Positions 37,444-46,583 of a stretch of 64,000 bases of DNA are shown one piece after another. This DNA comes from Clostridium polyendosporum (GTDB taxonomy: Bacteria; Bacillota; Clostridia; Clostridiales; Clostridiaceae), in the NCBI RefSeq assembly GCF_018332455.1, contig NZ_BOPZ01000019.1:1-64000 (forward strand), written 5' to 3'. The translations under genes were made by a program, and so were the position numbers. Every line of letters begins with the position of its first letter. Positions within the stretch are counted from its first letter, which is position 1. The notes under the pieces are model-generated. The model saw only the letters and a program-made list of their open reading frames with translations. It made no database searches and was not told the origin of the DNA.

Positions 37444-39741
37444 ATGAAAAAAGAAGAAGTTTTGCGCTATGAAAGAAAGCATTTAGAAGAAACTAAACAG
37501 TGGATTAAAAATGAAATAAGTCAGCAAGGTGAAGATGAAGAAAAACTCTTAAGGAAAATAGGAGAGTTAAAAAAGGTTGCAAGAGGAAGTTACAGTGAGG
37601 AACTTGAGATTTCTAATAAGCTTTATGATATAGTACATAAAAATCTTGAGTATTATAAGGAATCGTATAATCAACCTTATTTTGCAAGAATAGATTTTAG
37701 AGAGTATAGGAGAGAAACTGAAAGTTTCTATATAGGTAAGTTTGGATTAGGGAATGCATCCCAAGGTGAAGAAGTTGTTATAGACTGGAGAGCGCCTATA
37801 GCAGATTTATATTATAGTGGAACACAAGGTGAAGCTTATTATAAAGCTCCAATTGGAGTTATAGAAGGCCAATTATCATTAAAAAGAAAATTTTTATTTA
37901 AAAATGAAGAAATTAAAGATATCTTTGATGAGGGGATTAATGAAATTATTTTAAAATCAAATCTAGCAGAAGAAGAAGGAAACGCTCTTATTGATGAATT
38001 TTTGAAAATTAACCTTGAGCAAAGTACAGGAAGCAAGCTTAAAGAAGTTGTTGCTACTATACAAAAAGAACAGAATGATATTATTAGAGCAGAGAGAAGT
38101 ATTCCAATTATAGTTCAGGGATCTGCTGGCTCTGGTAAAACAACAGTAGCTCTTCATAGGTTGGCATATCTACTTTATAGATACCAGGATAAACTAGAAG
38201 GAAAAGATATTTTAGTTATTGCTCCAAATAAATTATTTTTAGATTATATTTCAGAAGTTCTTCCAAATCTAGGGGTAGGAGAAGTTAAACAAAAGACCTT
38301 TGATGAATTAGCTATGGAACATCTTAAAGTAAAAGGAAGAGTTTACTCTAAAGATAAGAAACTTCAAGAGGTTTTAGAAAGCAAGGATGAGGATGCGGTT
38401 AAATATATTACAAATAGCAGCAAAGTTAAAGGCTCTATGGTATTTAAAGAAATTCTTGATAGATATTTAAAAGTACTTGAAAGAGATTTTGCAGAAATTG
38501 ATTCTATCAAGGTAGAAGGTTATACCTTGATTACTGATAAGGATATTAAAAAGCTTTATACAAAAGATCTAAGTCATTTACCTATTAATAGACGTAAAGA
38601 TGAAATAAAAAGATATCTTTCATTAAAGCTAAATGAGAAAATCTTTAATATTTTAGAAAAGGTTGATTTTCAATATGAGTATCAAGTGGCTCGTACTAAG
38701 AAACAAATGGAGGATTCTGTTGATAGAAGAAAAAAGCTTATAGAAATTTATGATGATAGAGATAATCTAAAAAGCAGAATAAAAACTAATTCTAAAAAAG
38801 AATTTGATAGTTACTTTGAAAATTGGAAAGGAATTGACACAAAAGGTTTATACTTGAGGCTTTTTGAAGATCAGACCATCTATGAAGATGTAACAGGAGG
38901 AATAATTCCTAAAAGCTTATGGTCTTATATTAAGGATAAATTTAAAGAGAATAATGAAAAATCAATTATAGATAGTGATGATTTAGCTGCCATGATGTAC
39001 TTGAAGGTAAAAATAGAAGGAATAAGTGAAAATAAAAAGTTAAGGCATATTGTTGTTGATGAAGCTCAAGATTATTCTCTTCTACAGCTTTATGTAATTT
39101 CAATGTTTTCACAAGGAAATTCTTTAACTATTGTAGGTGATATAGGTCAGGGAATTTATTATTATAAGGGAATTTTAAATTGGAACAAAGTTATTGAAGA
39201 AGTTTTTGGTGGCAACTGTAGTTATATACCTCTCACACAAAGTTATCGTTCTACAGTAGAAATTATAAATTTTGCTAATAAGGTTCTTAAAAAGCAAGAA
39301 AATAACATAGAACCTGCAGTGCCTGTATTAAGACACGGAGAAGAACCTAAGATAATTAAATATAATAATTTTAAGGATTTTGCAAAAACTATTGATGATA
39401 TTGTTAATAAGGTAATTAATGATGGTAAAAATAGTGTAGCCATAATTGGAAGAACTTTTGAAGAATGTAAAAAGATAAGAGATATAATGAAAAAGAATAG
39501 TGATTACCAGTGGACTTTAATTAAGGAAGCAGATAGTAGTATAAAGTTAGATAGAATAATTATTCCTTCGTATCTAACAAAAGGATTAGAATTTGACTGT
39601 TCTATAATATTTAATTGTGATGAACAAACTTATAGAGAGACAGAATTAGATAAAAAATTGCTTTATGTAATACTTACAAGAGCTCTTCATTATGAGTATG
39701 TTTTTTATAACGGAGAACCTAGCTCACTTATTAATATTTAG
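37444..39741 (+). CDS. helD: HelD-like superfamily 1 helicase / RNA polymerase-recycling ATPase
   Basis: A 765-residue protein with a coiled-coil N-terminal arm (about 1-100, Lys/Glu rich), Walker A GSAGSGKT at 226-233 in IIVQGSAGSGKTTVALHRLAYLLYRY, Walker B-like VVDEAQDYS near 540, and PLTQSYRST and the UvrD-type C-terminal LTKGLEFD. The set GSAGSGKTTVALHR is characteristic of Firmicutes HelD, which removes stalled RNA polymerase from DNA. It is monocistronic, with about 220 bp to the divergent RmlD-like gene. Assignment to HelD rather than a DNA helicase rests on the N-terminal arm and motif pattern. Confidence 0.88.
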   Translation: MKKEEVLRYERKHLEETKQWIKNEISQQGEDEEKLLRKIGELKKVARGSYSEELEISNKLYDIVHKNLEYYKESYNQPYFARIDFREYRRETESFYIGKFGLGNASQGEEVVIDWRAPIADLYYSGTQGEAYYKAPIGVIEGQLSLKRKFLFKNEEIKDIFDEGINEIILKSNLAEEEGNALIDEFLKINLEQSTGSKLKEVVATIQKEQNDIIRAERSIPIIVQGSAGSGKTTVALHRLAYLLYRYQDKLEGKDILVIAPNKLFLDYISEVLPNLGVGEVKQKTFDELAMEHLKVKGRVYSKDKKLQEVLESKDEDAVKYITNSSKVKGSMVFKEILDRYLKVLERDFAEIDSIKVEGYTLITDKDIKKLYTKDLSHLPINRRKDEIKRYLSLKLNEKIFNILEKVDFQYEYQVARTKKQMEDSVDRRKKLIEIYDDRDNLKSRIKTNSKKEFDSYFENWKGIDTKGLYLRLFEDQTIYEDVTGGIIPKSLWSYIKDKFKENNEKSIIDSDDLAAMMYLKVKIEGISENKKLRHIVVDEAQDYSLLQLYVISMFSQGNSLTIVGDIGQGIYYYKGILNWNKVIEEVFGGNCSYIPLTQSYRSTVEIINFANKVLKKQENNIEPAVPVLRHGEEPKIIKYNNFKDFAKTIDDIVNKVINDGKNSVAIIGRTFEECKKIRDIMKKNSDYQWTLIKEADSSIKLDRIIIPSYLTKGLEFDCSIIFNCDEQTYRETELDKKLLYVILTRALHYEYVFYNGEPSSLINI

Positions 39742-39806
39742 TTGTAGTTTCAGCAATTAAATACTTCCATTCGTAAATAGTATAATTATTTAATAAAAAT
39801 AATTAT

Positions 39807-39835
39807 TTGTAAACAATATGTTTATTTGATACAAT
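39807..39835 (+). promoter_or_regulatory. Sigma-A-type promoter of the flavodiiron gene
   Basis: TTGTAA (39807-39812), 17-bp spacer, TACAAT (39830-39835), about 36 bp upstream of the start codon. Confidence 0.65.
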
Positions 39836-39870
39836 TTAATTATAAATAAAGATGATTGGGAGTGGTTATA

Positions 39871-41040
39871 ATGGCAGTAGAAAAGTTGAAAGATAATATT
39901 TATTGGATAGGTGTTAAAGATCCTGAACTGAGAATATTCGACATAATAATGGAAACTAAAAAAGGTACAACATATAATTCATATCTTATTGATGATGAGA
40001 AGATAGCAATTGTGGATACTGTAAAAACAGGGTTTTATGATGAATTTAAAGATAACGTAAGAAATATTATAGGAGATAAAAATGTAGACTACATAATAGT
40101 TCAGCATACGGAACTTGACCATAGTGGTTCTCTAATAAAACTTATTGAAGATTATCCTGATGCAAAAGTTATAGGGTCAAAGGCTGCTTTAAATTACTTA
40201 AATAATATTTTAAATAAGTCTTTTAATGGGGCTGAAGCTAAGGAAGATTTATGTTTAGGAAAAACTACGTTAAAATTTATATCAGCTCCAAATCTTCATT
40301 GGCCAGATACTATTTTCACATATATTGAGGATAAGTCAGTAATGTTTACTTGTGATTTCACAGGGTGTCACTATTGTCCACAAGGAAGTATAACAGATAA
40401 TTTTTCAGATGATTACTATGAGGAAATGAAGTATTATTTTGATGTAATCATGGGCCCGTTTAAGAAATTTGTAAATCAAGCTTTAGATAAGATTAAAGAC
40501 TTAAAGATAGATATTATGGCACCAAGTCATGGACCAGTTCATGTTAATGATGTTCAAAAATATCTTGATTTATATAGAGAGTGGGCTAAAGTTGATTTAG
40601 TTGAAAATAAGATTCAAATATTCTATATTTCAGCATATGGTAATACTGAAAAAATAGCTGAATACCTAAAGGAGAAAATTAAAAGTAAAGGCTTTGAAGT
40701 GGAAGTACATGAAATAACATCAATACCACTAGAAAAATCTGTAGAATTTATTGAGAAGTCAGTAGGTTTCTTAATTGGTTCTCCAACTATAAATCAAGAT
40801 GCTGTTAAGCCGTCATGGGACCTACTTTCGCTTGTTAATCCAATAATCAATAGAGGTAAGGCAGCTGCTGCTTTTGGTTCATATGGCTGGAGTGGTGAAG
40901 GAGTTCCAATGCTTACTGAGAGATTAAAGAGTTTAAAGTTGAAGACAGTAGAAGGTTTTAAGTTTTATTTTGTTCCCTCAGAAGATGACTACAAGAGAGC
41001 TGATGAGTTTATTGACAATTTTTTAAGTTTAATAAAATAA
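39871..41040 (+). CDS. Flavodiiron protein (A-type flavoprotein, O2/NO reductase)
   Basis: A 389-residue two-domain protein. The N-terminal metallo-beta-lactamase-like diiron domain has the ligand motif HTELDH at residues 79-84, then [14 protein letters not shown] and PSHGPVH. The C-terminal flavodoxin domain (about 250-389) begins [17 protein letters not shown], the FMN phosphate loop. Such proteins reduce O2 to water, or NO, in the cytosol of anaerobes. Rubredoxin, the usual electron donor, is not adjacent. ATG 39871 follows GGGAGTGG; an in-frame ATG at 39856 has no ribosome site. Confidence 0.93.
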   Translation: MAVEKLKDNIYWIGVKDPELRIFDIIMETKKGTTYNSYLIDDEKIAIVDTVKTGFYDEFKDNVRNIIGDKNVDYIIVQHTELDHSGSLIKLIEDYPDAKVIGSKAALNYLNNILNKSFNGAEAKEDLCLGKTTLKFISAPNLHWPDTIFTYIEDKSVMFTCDFTGCHYCPQGSITDNFSDDYYEEMKYYFDVIMGPFKKFVNQALDKIKDLKIDIMAPSHGPVHVNDVQKYLDLYREWAKVDLVENKIQIFYISAYGNTEKIAEYLKEKIKSKGFEVEVHEITSIPLEKSVEFIEKSVGFLIGSPTINQDAVKPSWDLLSLVNPIINRGKAAAAFGSYGWSGEGVPMLTERLKSLKLKTVEGFKFYFVPSEDDYKRADEFIDNFLSLIK

Positions 41041-41080
41041 CTAGAATTGCCAAATTGTAATAAGCTTTATATAATATAAC

Positions 41081-41127
41081 AGGAGGAACCTTGTCACTTG
41101 ATTAAGGACGAAGTTTCTCCTTTTTTG
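41081..41127 (+). terminator. Intrinsic terminator
   Basis: AGGAGGAACCTTGTC (41081-41095) opposes GACGAAGTTTCTCCT (41107-41121) with a few wobble or mismatched pairs, followed by a T-run. Confidence 0.75.
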
Positions 41128-41235
41128 TTGGTTGAAAAATTGATATTTTAATTAATTTTATTAGGTATAAGTTATAATAAAATTAAATTAAATATATAAT
41201 TATAGTGACAGAATAAGAAAAGAAGGGTGAGTAAC

Positions 41236-41487
41236 ATGGAAGAAAAAGAAATAATGTCTTTTAAAGATGAAAATGGAAATAAAGTAGATTTTGAAGCAGT
41301 AGCAAGAATATTTTTAGAGGAGCAAGAATATTTAATATTATCACCTCTTGATGGAGAGCAGAATGAAGATGATGCTTATATTTTCAGAGTAGATGAATTA
41401 GAGGATGAGCAGCAAGAACTTAATTTAGTTGAAGATGACGAAGAGTTTGAGGCTGTTAAGAGAGAATATAAGAAGTTATTATATTAA
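41236..41487 (+). CDS. DUF1292-family acidic protein
   Basis: An 83-residue very acidic protein of the DUF1292 (YrzB-like) family: [35 protein letters not shown], then [12 protein letters not shown]-type and [22 protein letters not shown]. Members are widespread in Firmicutes and have no known function. AAGGGTG precedes ATG 41236. It is a single gene, followed by about 100 bp before another acidic hypothetical protein. Confidence 0.85.
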   Translation: MEEKEIMSFKDENGNKVDFEAVARIFLEEQEYLILSPLDGEQNEDDAYIFRVDELEDEQQELNLVEDDEEFEAVKREYKKLLY

Positions 41488-41593
41488 TTTTAATGTATAT
41501 AACAATTGTAAAATAGATTTGTAAAAGATTTACTGTTTTCTAAAAATCATTAGGAAAGAAACTTGTCTATGTTGGGTAAGGAGATGAATTGTT

Positions 41594-41992
41594 GTGAAAA
41601 AATCAGAGTTAATAAAGTTTTTAACTGAAAATGATTTAAGCGATGTAGAAGAACTAAAGTACAAGGATAATATCACTGTATCAAGATTCTTCTATGACTT
41701 TGACAAGGAAGAAATAGAAGCTGCTAAAGCGTATTCAAATGAAGAAAGTGACTATGATGCTGAAAGTGATGAGTGGTATAGTGAATATTTTATACCATAT
41801 CTTAGTGATATTGCAATTGATAATGTGAATGATATAATAGAAGATACAACGGAAGAATTTGAAGTAGAGGCTCAATTTGTATCTTTTGATGTAGATGTAA
41901 ATAACTATCAATATAGTGAATTTATAGCTATATTCTACGATGAGGATAATAAAGTTGATTTGGATGAGGTTCTCGATGATTTAGGACTCTAG
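41594..41992 (+). CDS. Acidic hypothetical protein
   Basis: A 132-residue strongly acidic protein with helical N-terminus (KKSELIKFLTENDLSDVEEL) and alternating Asp/Glu and aromatic stretches (DYDAESDEWYSEYFIPYLSDIAIDNVNDIIEDTTEEF). No cysteines or membrane segment. GTG at 41594 is used, with AAGGAG about 10 nt upstream. It ends 31 bp before the -35 element of the 6S RNA promoter. I do not recognise a family. Confidence 0.7.
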   Translation: MKKSELIKFLTENDLSDVEELKYKDNITVSRFFYDFDKEEIEAAKAYSNEESDYDAESDEWYSEYFIPYLSDIAIDNVNDIIEDTTEEFEVEAQFVSFDVDVNNYQYSEFIAIFYDEDNKVDLDEVLDDLGL

Positions 41993-42022
41993 AAGATAGA
42001 TGCTTATGGAAAAAACATAATA

Positions 42023-42050
42023 TTGATTTTGTATATAGGTATGCTATAAT
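42023..42050 (+). promoter_or_regulatory. Strong extended -10 promoter of 6S RNA
   Basis: TTGATT (42023-42028), 16-bp spacer, TGC preceding TATAAT (42045-42050). Transcription would start at about 42057. Confidence 0.8.
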
Positions 42051-42056
42051 AAAGCC

Positions 42057-42272
42057 AAGAAGATTCTGAGATGTGCGCGAAGCTTGTATATTCAACCTAC
42101 AATATTTTTTAGGATTTTCAATATTTTTATAGATGTCGGACTTCAAGTAGGAATACTCCACAGGTAAAAAGTATTTTACTGATGTGGCAGAAGATGGCTG
42201 AAGTAAGATGAGAGAAACCCATCTGCGAGATGCAGGTATGAATTAACAAGTGTGACGGCATGTTGGAAGTAT
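42057..42272 (+). ncRNA. ssrS: 6S RNA (RNA polymerase sigma-A mimic)
   Basis: The 5' end carries TCTGAGATGTGCGCGAAGC, closely matching TCTGAGATGTTCGCAAGCG of E. coli 6S RNA. The 3' end GTGACGGCATGTTGGAAG corresponds to the GCGGCGGCATCTCGGAGA end, and the two ends form the closing stem with several G-U pairs. Length (about 215 nt), a near-consensus promoter and a terminator agree. 6S RNA imitates an open promoter and sequesters sigma-A RNA polymerase when growth slows. Exact ends are estimated from promoter and pairing. Confidence 0.88.
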
Positions 42273-42295
42273 TTTTATTTTAATATTGTAATAAA

Positions 42296-42325
42296 ATGCC
42301 TCTTTGATTAAGAGGCATTTTTTTG
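42296..42325. terminator. Terminator between 6S RNA and the Spo0E-type gene
   Basis: ATGCCTCTT (42296-42304) pairs with AAGAGGCAT (42310-42318), followed by a T-run; A-rich flank on the other side may serve the converging minus-strand gene. Confidence 0.85.
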
Positions 42326-42327
42326 TT

Positions 42328-42528
42328 TTATGCAATTTGGCTACTCCATAATCTCGAATTAGTATTCTTTTTAATATGTGCTCTAAGTAATATTTGTTGA
42401 TATCTTACAAGAAGCTCGTCCAAATTCTGACTTAATGCTATAATAACCCTATTATTTGGTTTCAAATATCGTAAGCAAAAATTCAATATAGCTTTTCTTC
42501 GTTTAATTCTTTTCTCTAGTTTACTCAT
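42328..42528 (-). CDS. Spo0E-like aspartyl-phosphate phosphatase
   Basis: A 66-residue protein. The C-terminal half ALSQNLDELLVRYQQIL is the Spo0E motif SQxLDxLIxxY, which inserts into Spo0A~P or related response regulators to dephosphorylate them, delaying sporulation. The N-terminal helix (SKLEKRIKRRKAILNFCLRYL) matches the two-helix hairpin fold. The start ATG at 42528 follows GGAGG at about 12 nt; longer upstream frame sequence has no ribosome site. The gene converges on 6S RNA, an interesting pairing of two transition-state regulators. Confidence 0.8.
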   Translation of the reverse strand: MSKLEKRIKRRKAILNFCLRYLKPNNRVIIALSQNLDELLVRYQQILLRAHIKKNTNSRLWSSQIA

Positions 42529-42834
42529 AAATTTTATCGCCTCCAATTCCCAGTAAAATATCATATATTTATTATAACAAAATATGCAGCTTTGTAAATT
42601 TTTTTCATTAGTCATATTTTTACATTTGTTTATAGAATTTTGTTGAAAAGTATAAATAAATATAAAAATAGTATGATAGAAATATATAAAAATAATAATA
42701 AGATAGAAAAAGTAAATTTTAGAGTAAGCAATAATGCTGAAAAAGCACTAAACTTTTCGTTGATAAATGTTGTATAGCCATGTAAAATAAATTTTGAGTT
42801 ATATTTTATAGAAAAAATTTTAAGTACAATAAAT

Positions 42835-42950
42835 AGATAAATAACTTCATAACTAAATTGATTTTTTGTCATTCCACAAACTGAAATCTAGTTAAAATTT
42901 AATAGGATGGATGCCTGCTAAGTTTTATTAAGCATTGAAGCTGTTTATCT
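42835..42950 (+). repeat. Family B repeat interrupted by a family A repeat
   Basis: The B left arm AGATAAATAACTTCA (42835-42849) and right arm TGAAGCTGTTTATCT (42936-42950) flank a complete family A copy (about 42865-42930: ATTCCACAAACTGAAAT, then AAAATTTAATAGG...CTGCTAAGTTTTATT). The 509-bp gap 42529-43037 otherwise holds only AT-rich sequence. Confidence 0.75.
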
Positions 42951-43037
42951 TTAGAACTATAGAAGAGTATTGAAAGTTCAAGCTTTTTATAGTTTAATAA
43001 AAATTAAATTTTTTATTTTCAGAAAAGGAGAATTGAA

Positions 43038-43217
43038 ATGAAGATAGATGAATTAATTGCTAGAATAAACTTTTTATACAAAAAGAATAAAGAAGAAGGA
43101 TTAACAGAAGAGGAGAAAAAAGAACAAGAAAGATTAAGAAGAATATATATAGATAAGATTAAGAATAATTTTAGGGCACAATTAGAGACAATTGAGCCTA
43201 AGACTTCAAAGAATTAA
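43038..43217 (+). CDS. DUF896-family small protein (YnzC-like)
   Basis: A 59-residue protein with an AAAAGGAG ribosome site: MKIDELIARINFLYKKNKEEGLTEEEKKEQERLRRIYIDKIKNNFRAQLETI. This two-helix pattern is DUF896 (UPF0291, Bacillus YnzC), a small protein of unclear role, linked in Bacillus to the SOS-type yneA operon. It ends 14 bp before hprK and is probably cotranscribed with it. Confidence 0.9.
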   Translation: MKIDELIARINFLYKKNKEEGLTEEEKKEQERLRRIYIDKIKNNFRAQLETIEPKTSKN

Positions 43218-43231
43218 AAAGGGTGGTTTAA

Positions 43232-44146
43232 ATGGGTATTGTAACAGTAGAGAAACTTATTAAGGATTTTGATTTAGAGATTTTACTTGAAGGTGAAAGT
43301 AATGTACCTATTACAGTTAGTGATATAAATAGGCCAGGACTTCAATTAGCTGGTTTTTATAACTATTTTGCACCAGAAAGAATACAGGTCATCGGAAAGG
43401 CAGAATGGAGCTTTTTAGATGATATGGGTATGGATTTAAGAAAGAAGAGGCTTAATAAATTTTTTAGTTTTAATGTTAACTGCTTAATTATGACAAGAGA
43501 TCTTGAACCTCATGAAGAACTAATAAAAGCTGCAACAAAGAGTAAAACTTGGGTTTTAAGAAGCCGTGCAATAACAACAAGATTTATGAGTAAAATGACA
43601 ATTTACTTAGCTGATAAAATGGCTCCAGAGACTAGATTACATGGTGTTCTTGTAGATGTATATGGTATAGGAATACTTATAACAGGTGAAAGCGGAATAG
43701 GTAAGAGTGAAACAGCTCTTGAACTTATTAAGAGAGGACATAGATTAGTTACTGACGATGCAGTAGATATAAAGGAAATAGATGGAGAACTTATCGGTAC
43801 TTCTCCGCTTATAACCTTTGGTATGCTTGAAGTGAGGGGAATGGGAATAATAGATGTTTCAGCTCTTTATGGACTAAGTTCTGTTTTAGTATCTAAAGAA
43901 ATAAGGCTAGGAATACACTTAGAGCATTGGAAAGATGATGGAGATTACGATAGATTAGGTATAAATGCTGAGTTTAAAGAGATTCTTAATGTACCGATTA
44001 GAAAACTTACTGTTCCGATTAGACCTGGTAGAAATATAGCGGTTATTATTGAGGCAGCTGCTGCAAACTATAGATATAGTTTAATGTCTGATACTACTCC
44101 TGTTAATGTTATTGAAAGTAGAATGGCTAAGATGGCGGAACAGTAG
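43232..44146 (+). CDS. hprK: HPr kinase/phosphorylase
   Basis: A 304-residue bifunctional enzyme that phosphorylates HPr on its regulatory serine and reverses it. The P-loop GESGIGKS is at 152-159, just after HGVLVDVYG (about 137-145, catalytic His). The family signature LEVRGMGIIDVSALYG is near residues 200-215. The kinase drives carbon catabolite repression in Firmicutes. AAAGGGTGG precedes ATG. It follows the DUF896 gene closely and is followed after 48 bp by an aminopeptidase, so the three may form one operon. Confidence 0.95.
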   Translation: MGIVTVEKLIKDFDLEILLEGESNVPITVSDINRPGLQLAGFYNYFAPERIQVIGKAEWSFLDDMGMDLRKKRLNKFFSFNVNCLIMTRDLEPHEELIKAATKSKTWVLRSRAITTRFMSKMTIYLADKMAPETRLHGVLVDVYGIGILITGESGIGKSETALELIKRGHRLVTDDAVDIKEIDGELIGTSPLITFGMLEVRGMGIIDVSALYGLSSVLVSKEIRLGIHLEHWKDDGDYDRLGINAEFKEILNVPIRKLTVPIRPGRNIAVIIEAAAANYRYSLMSDTTPVNVIESRMAKMAEQ

Positions 44147-44193
44147 AGTAGATTAGAAAATCATATAATATATGATTATGAGGAGGATTAATT

Positions 44194-45597
44194 ATGCAGG
44201 GTAATGAGATTAAAAGGAAAATTTCTAATGCTTGGGAAAAGTATTCTAGTAATGATGTACAGAATGTATTTAAACTTAGTGAAAGATATAAAAATTTTAT
44301 GTCACAATGTAAAACAGAAAGAGAATGTGTAACTGAGTTAATAAGAATAGCTGGGGAAAAGGGATATAGAAACTTAGAAGATATAATTGCTAAAGGAGAA
44401 ACTCTTAAGGCTGGAGATAAAATTTATATCAATAACATGGAAAAGGCTCTTATGCTGGTTGTAATTGGTAAGGAACCTCTTGAAAAGGGACTTAAAATAT
44501 TAGGAGCACATTTAGATTCTCCAAGATTAGATATAAAACAAAATCCATTATATGAGGAGTCAGAACTAGCTCTTATGGAAACTCATTATTATGGAGGAGT
44601 TAAAAAGTATCAATGGGTTACACTTCCACTTGCTATACATGGAGTTGTTGTCAAGAAAGATGGCACTGTAGTAGATGTGGTTATAGGTGAAGATGAGAGT
44701 GATCCAGTAGTAGGAATCTCAGATATTTTAATTCATCTTGCAGGAGAGCAGCTAGGAAAGAAAGCTGATAAGGTAATCGAAGGGGAAGATCTTAATGTGT
44801 TAGTGGGCAGCATACCTATTAAAGATAAAGATGCAAAGGAAAAAGTAAAACTTAACATTCTTATGTTATTAAATGAAAAGTATGGAATTGTGGAAGAAGA
44901 CTTTGTATCTGCTGAGCTTGAAATTGTACCTGCAGGAAAGGCTAGAGATTATGGTTTAGATAAAAGTATGATAATGGCCTATGGACAGGATGATAGGGTA
45001 TGTGCTTATACTTCCTTTGAAGCACTTCTAAATATTGAAGAAATAGATAAAACATGTGTTGTACTTTTAGTTGATAAAGAAGAGATTGGAAGTGTTGGTG
45101 CTACTGGAATGCACTCGAAGTTTTTTGAGAACACAATGGCTGAAATTATGGATAAGGTAGGGGATTATAGTGAATTAAAATTGAGGAGATGCCTTTCAAA
45201 TTCGAAAATGCTTTCTTCTGATGTAACTGCTGCTCTTGATCCTAATTATCCATCAATAATGGAAAAGAAAAATTCTGCGTTCTTTGGAAGAGGAGTTGTG
45301 TTTAGTAAGTATACGGGAGCAAGAGGAAAGTCTGGATCTAATGATGCCAATGCAGAATACATGGCTGAAATAAGAGCTATTATGGATAGACATAATGTTA
45401 CTTGGCAAACTGCAGAACTTGGAAAGGTTGACCAAGGAGGCGGTGGTACTATAGCTTATATTCTTGCACAGTATAATATGCAGGTTATAGATTGTGGTGT
45501 AGCACTTCAAAACATGCATGCACCATGGGAAGTAGCATCTAAGGCTGATATATATGAGACCATGAAGGGATACTACGCATTTCTAATAGAAGCATAA
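44194..45597 (+). CDS. M18-family aminopeptidase
   Basis: A 467-residue metallopeptidase of the M18 (aspartyl aminopeptidase / aminopeptidase I) family. LGAHLDSPRLDIKQNPLYE holds the first metal ligands; DKEEIGSVGATGMHSKF has the catalytic Glu region; and GKVDQGGGGTIAYILAQYNMQVIDCGVALQNMHAPWEVASKAD near the C-terminus carries the last metal ligand His and is highly conserved. It probably acts in peptide turnover in the cytosol. AGGAGGA precedes ATG. A strong terminator follows. Confidence 0.93.
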   Translation: MQGNEIKRKISNAWEKYSSNDVQNVFKLSERYKNFMSQCKTERECVTELIRIAGEKGYRNLEDIIAKGETLKAGDKIYINNMEKALMLVVIGKEPLEKGLKILGAHLDSPRLDIKQNPLYEESELALMETHYYGGVKKYQWVTLPLAIHGVVVKKDGTVVDVVIGEDESDPVVGISDILIHLAGEQLGKKADKVIEGEDLNVLVGSIPIKDKDAKEKVKLNILMLLNEKYGIVEEDFVSAELEIVPAGKARDYGLDKSMIMAYGQDDRVCAYTSFEALLNIEEIDKTCVVLLVDKEEIGSVGATGMHSKFFENTMAEIMDKVGDYSELKLRRCLSNSKMLSSDVTAALDPNYPSIMEKKNSAFFGRGVVFSKYTGARGKSGSNDANAEYMAEIRAIMDRHNVTWQTAELGKVDQGGGGTIAYILAQYNMQVIDCGVALQNMHAPWEVASKADIYETMKGYYAFLIEA

Positions 45598-45600
45598 AAA

Positions 45601-45634
45601 ATGATGCAGTTCAACTGAACTGCATCATTTTTTT
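45601..45634. terminator. Intrinsic terminator
   Basis: ATGATGCAGTT (45601-45611) pairs with AACTGCATCAT (45618-45628), followed by seven T. It lies between convergent genes. Confidence 0.85.
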
Positions 45635-45645
45635 ATAATTTATCA

Positions 45646-46275
45646 TCAAGAAATCTTTTTTAATTCTAAGAGTTTATTATAAAATACTGCCGTTGCTGTA
45701 TTAATATATGGCGCAACCCAAAGAGCAGCTATACCGAAGGTCACTATGCAAAGAAGTATCCATCCTATAAAGCTGAGTTGGAATAATAAGAGTTTACCTT
45801 TATAACCATATACAAGCTCTTTACTTTTTTTGATAGCTTCAGTAACTTCCATGTCAGGATTGTCTCTCAAAATGTATAGTGCAAAGGCGTATTTGTAGTA
45901 TGCTACTATTCCAGGGATAATAAGTAATAAAGTCCATAAAAAGATGAATATCTGAGAAAGTATCATAACACCAATAGCTTTTAGAGAAGAATTTTTAAAA
46001 CCATAGAAGGAATCTCCAACAGCGACAGCTTCTTCTCTAGACAAAAGAACAAAGAAGTTTATAATACCAAAAGCTATTAAAGTAGTAATAATTATTGATA
46101 GTATCGTCAATACAATATAGAGAGGAGTAGATCCTGTATATACCTTAATAACATTAGTAAGCGATGATAGGCCCATTGAAATTAAAATGTATAATACTAG
46201 GACACCGATGCTTACCCCCCATTTTCCACTAAGTTTAGCAATTGCCTCTCTTTTCACGTCTTTAATAAGAATCAT
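45646..46275 (-). CDS. DUF975-family integral membrane protein
   Basis: A 209-residue protein with about five to six membrane helices. An N-terminal basic helix (DVKREAIAKLSGKWG) is typical of DUF975, and GLSSLTNVIK, LLLIIPGIVAYYKYAFALYILRDNP and VTEAIKKSKELVYGYKGKLLLFQLSFIGW follow the family pattern. The function is unknown. The gene converges on the M18 aminopeptidase. The upstream gap 46276-46583 is divergent with the MerR gene; apart from AT-rich sequence and an isolated TATAAT near 46452 I see no clear signal in it. Confidence 0.8.
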   Translation of the reverse strand: MILIKDVKREAIAKLSGKWGVSIGVLVLYILISMGLSSLTNVIKVYTGSTPLYIVLTILSIIITTLIAFGIINFFVLLSREEAVAVGDSFYGFKNSSLKAIGVMILSQIFIFLWTLLLIIPGIVAYYKYAFALYILRDNPDMEVTEAIKKSKELVYGYKGKLLLFQLSFIGWILLCIVTFGIAALWVAPYINTATAVFYNKLLELKKIS

Positions 46276-46583
46276 AATATCACCTTATAAAATTTATTCT
46301 CAATATATTTTATTGGAATAAATAAAGAAATATGACAATTTTAATAGTTTGTTAATTGCTGCATTCTAAAGAAATAACCTAAATAGAACAATAATGTGTA
46401 TGGTTTATGAATAATGCTAGGAAAATACTTCCATTGAATGTTTATTCATGTTATAATTAACCTGACAGAATTTGAACGGTTTGGCATTAGAAAATAAGTT
46501 TTTGGAGGCTTTAAGCTACTAAACTTTAGACACTGATTAGTAAGATGATAAATTTTATTTAATTAATAAAGGGGCGTGGAAAT

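Noticed and set aside
42057-42272. Coding frame on the minus strand over 41928-42161
   Set aside because: It covers the 6S RNA and the end of an acidic protein gene in antisense; no ribosome site is present.
42630-42872. 80-codon minus-strand reading frame of hydrophobic residues
   Set aside because: Its first codons read through a family B repeat end, there is no ribosome site, and the composition is that of AT-rich noncoding sequence.
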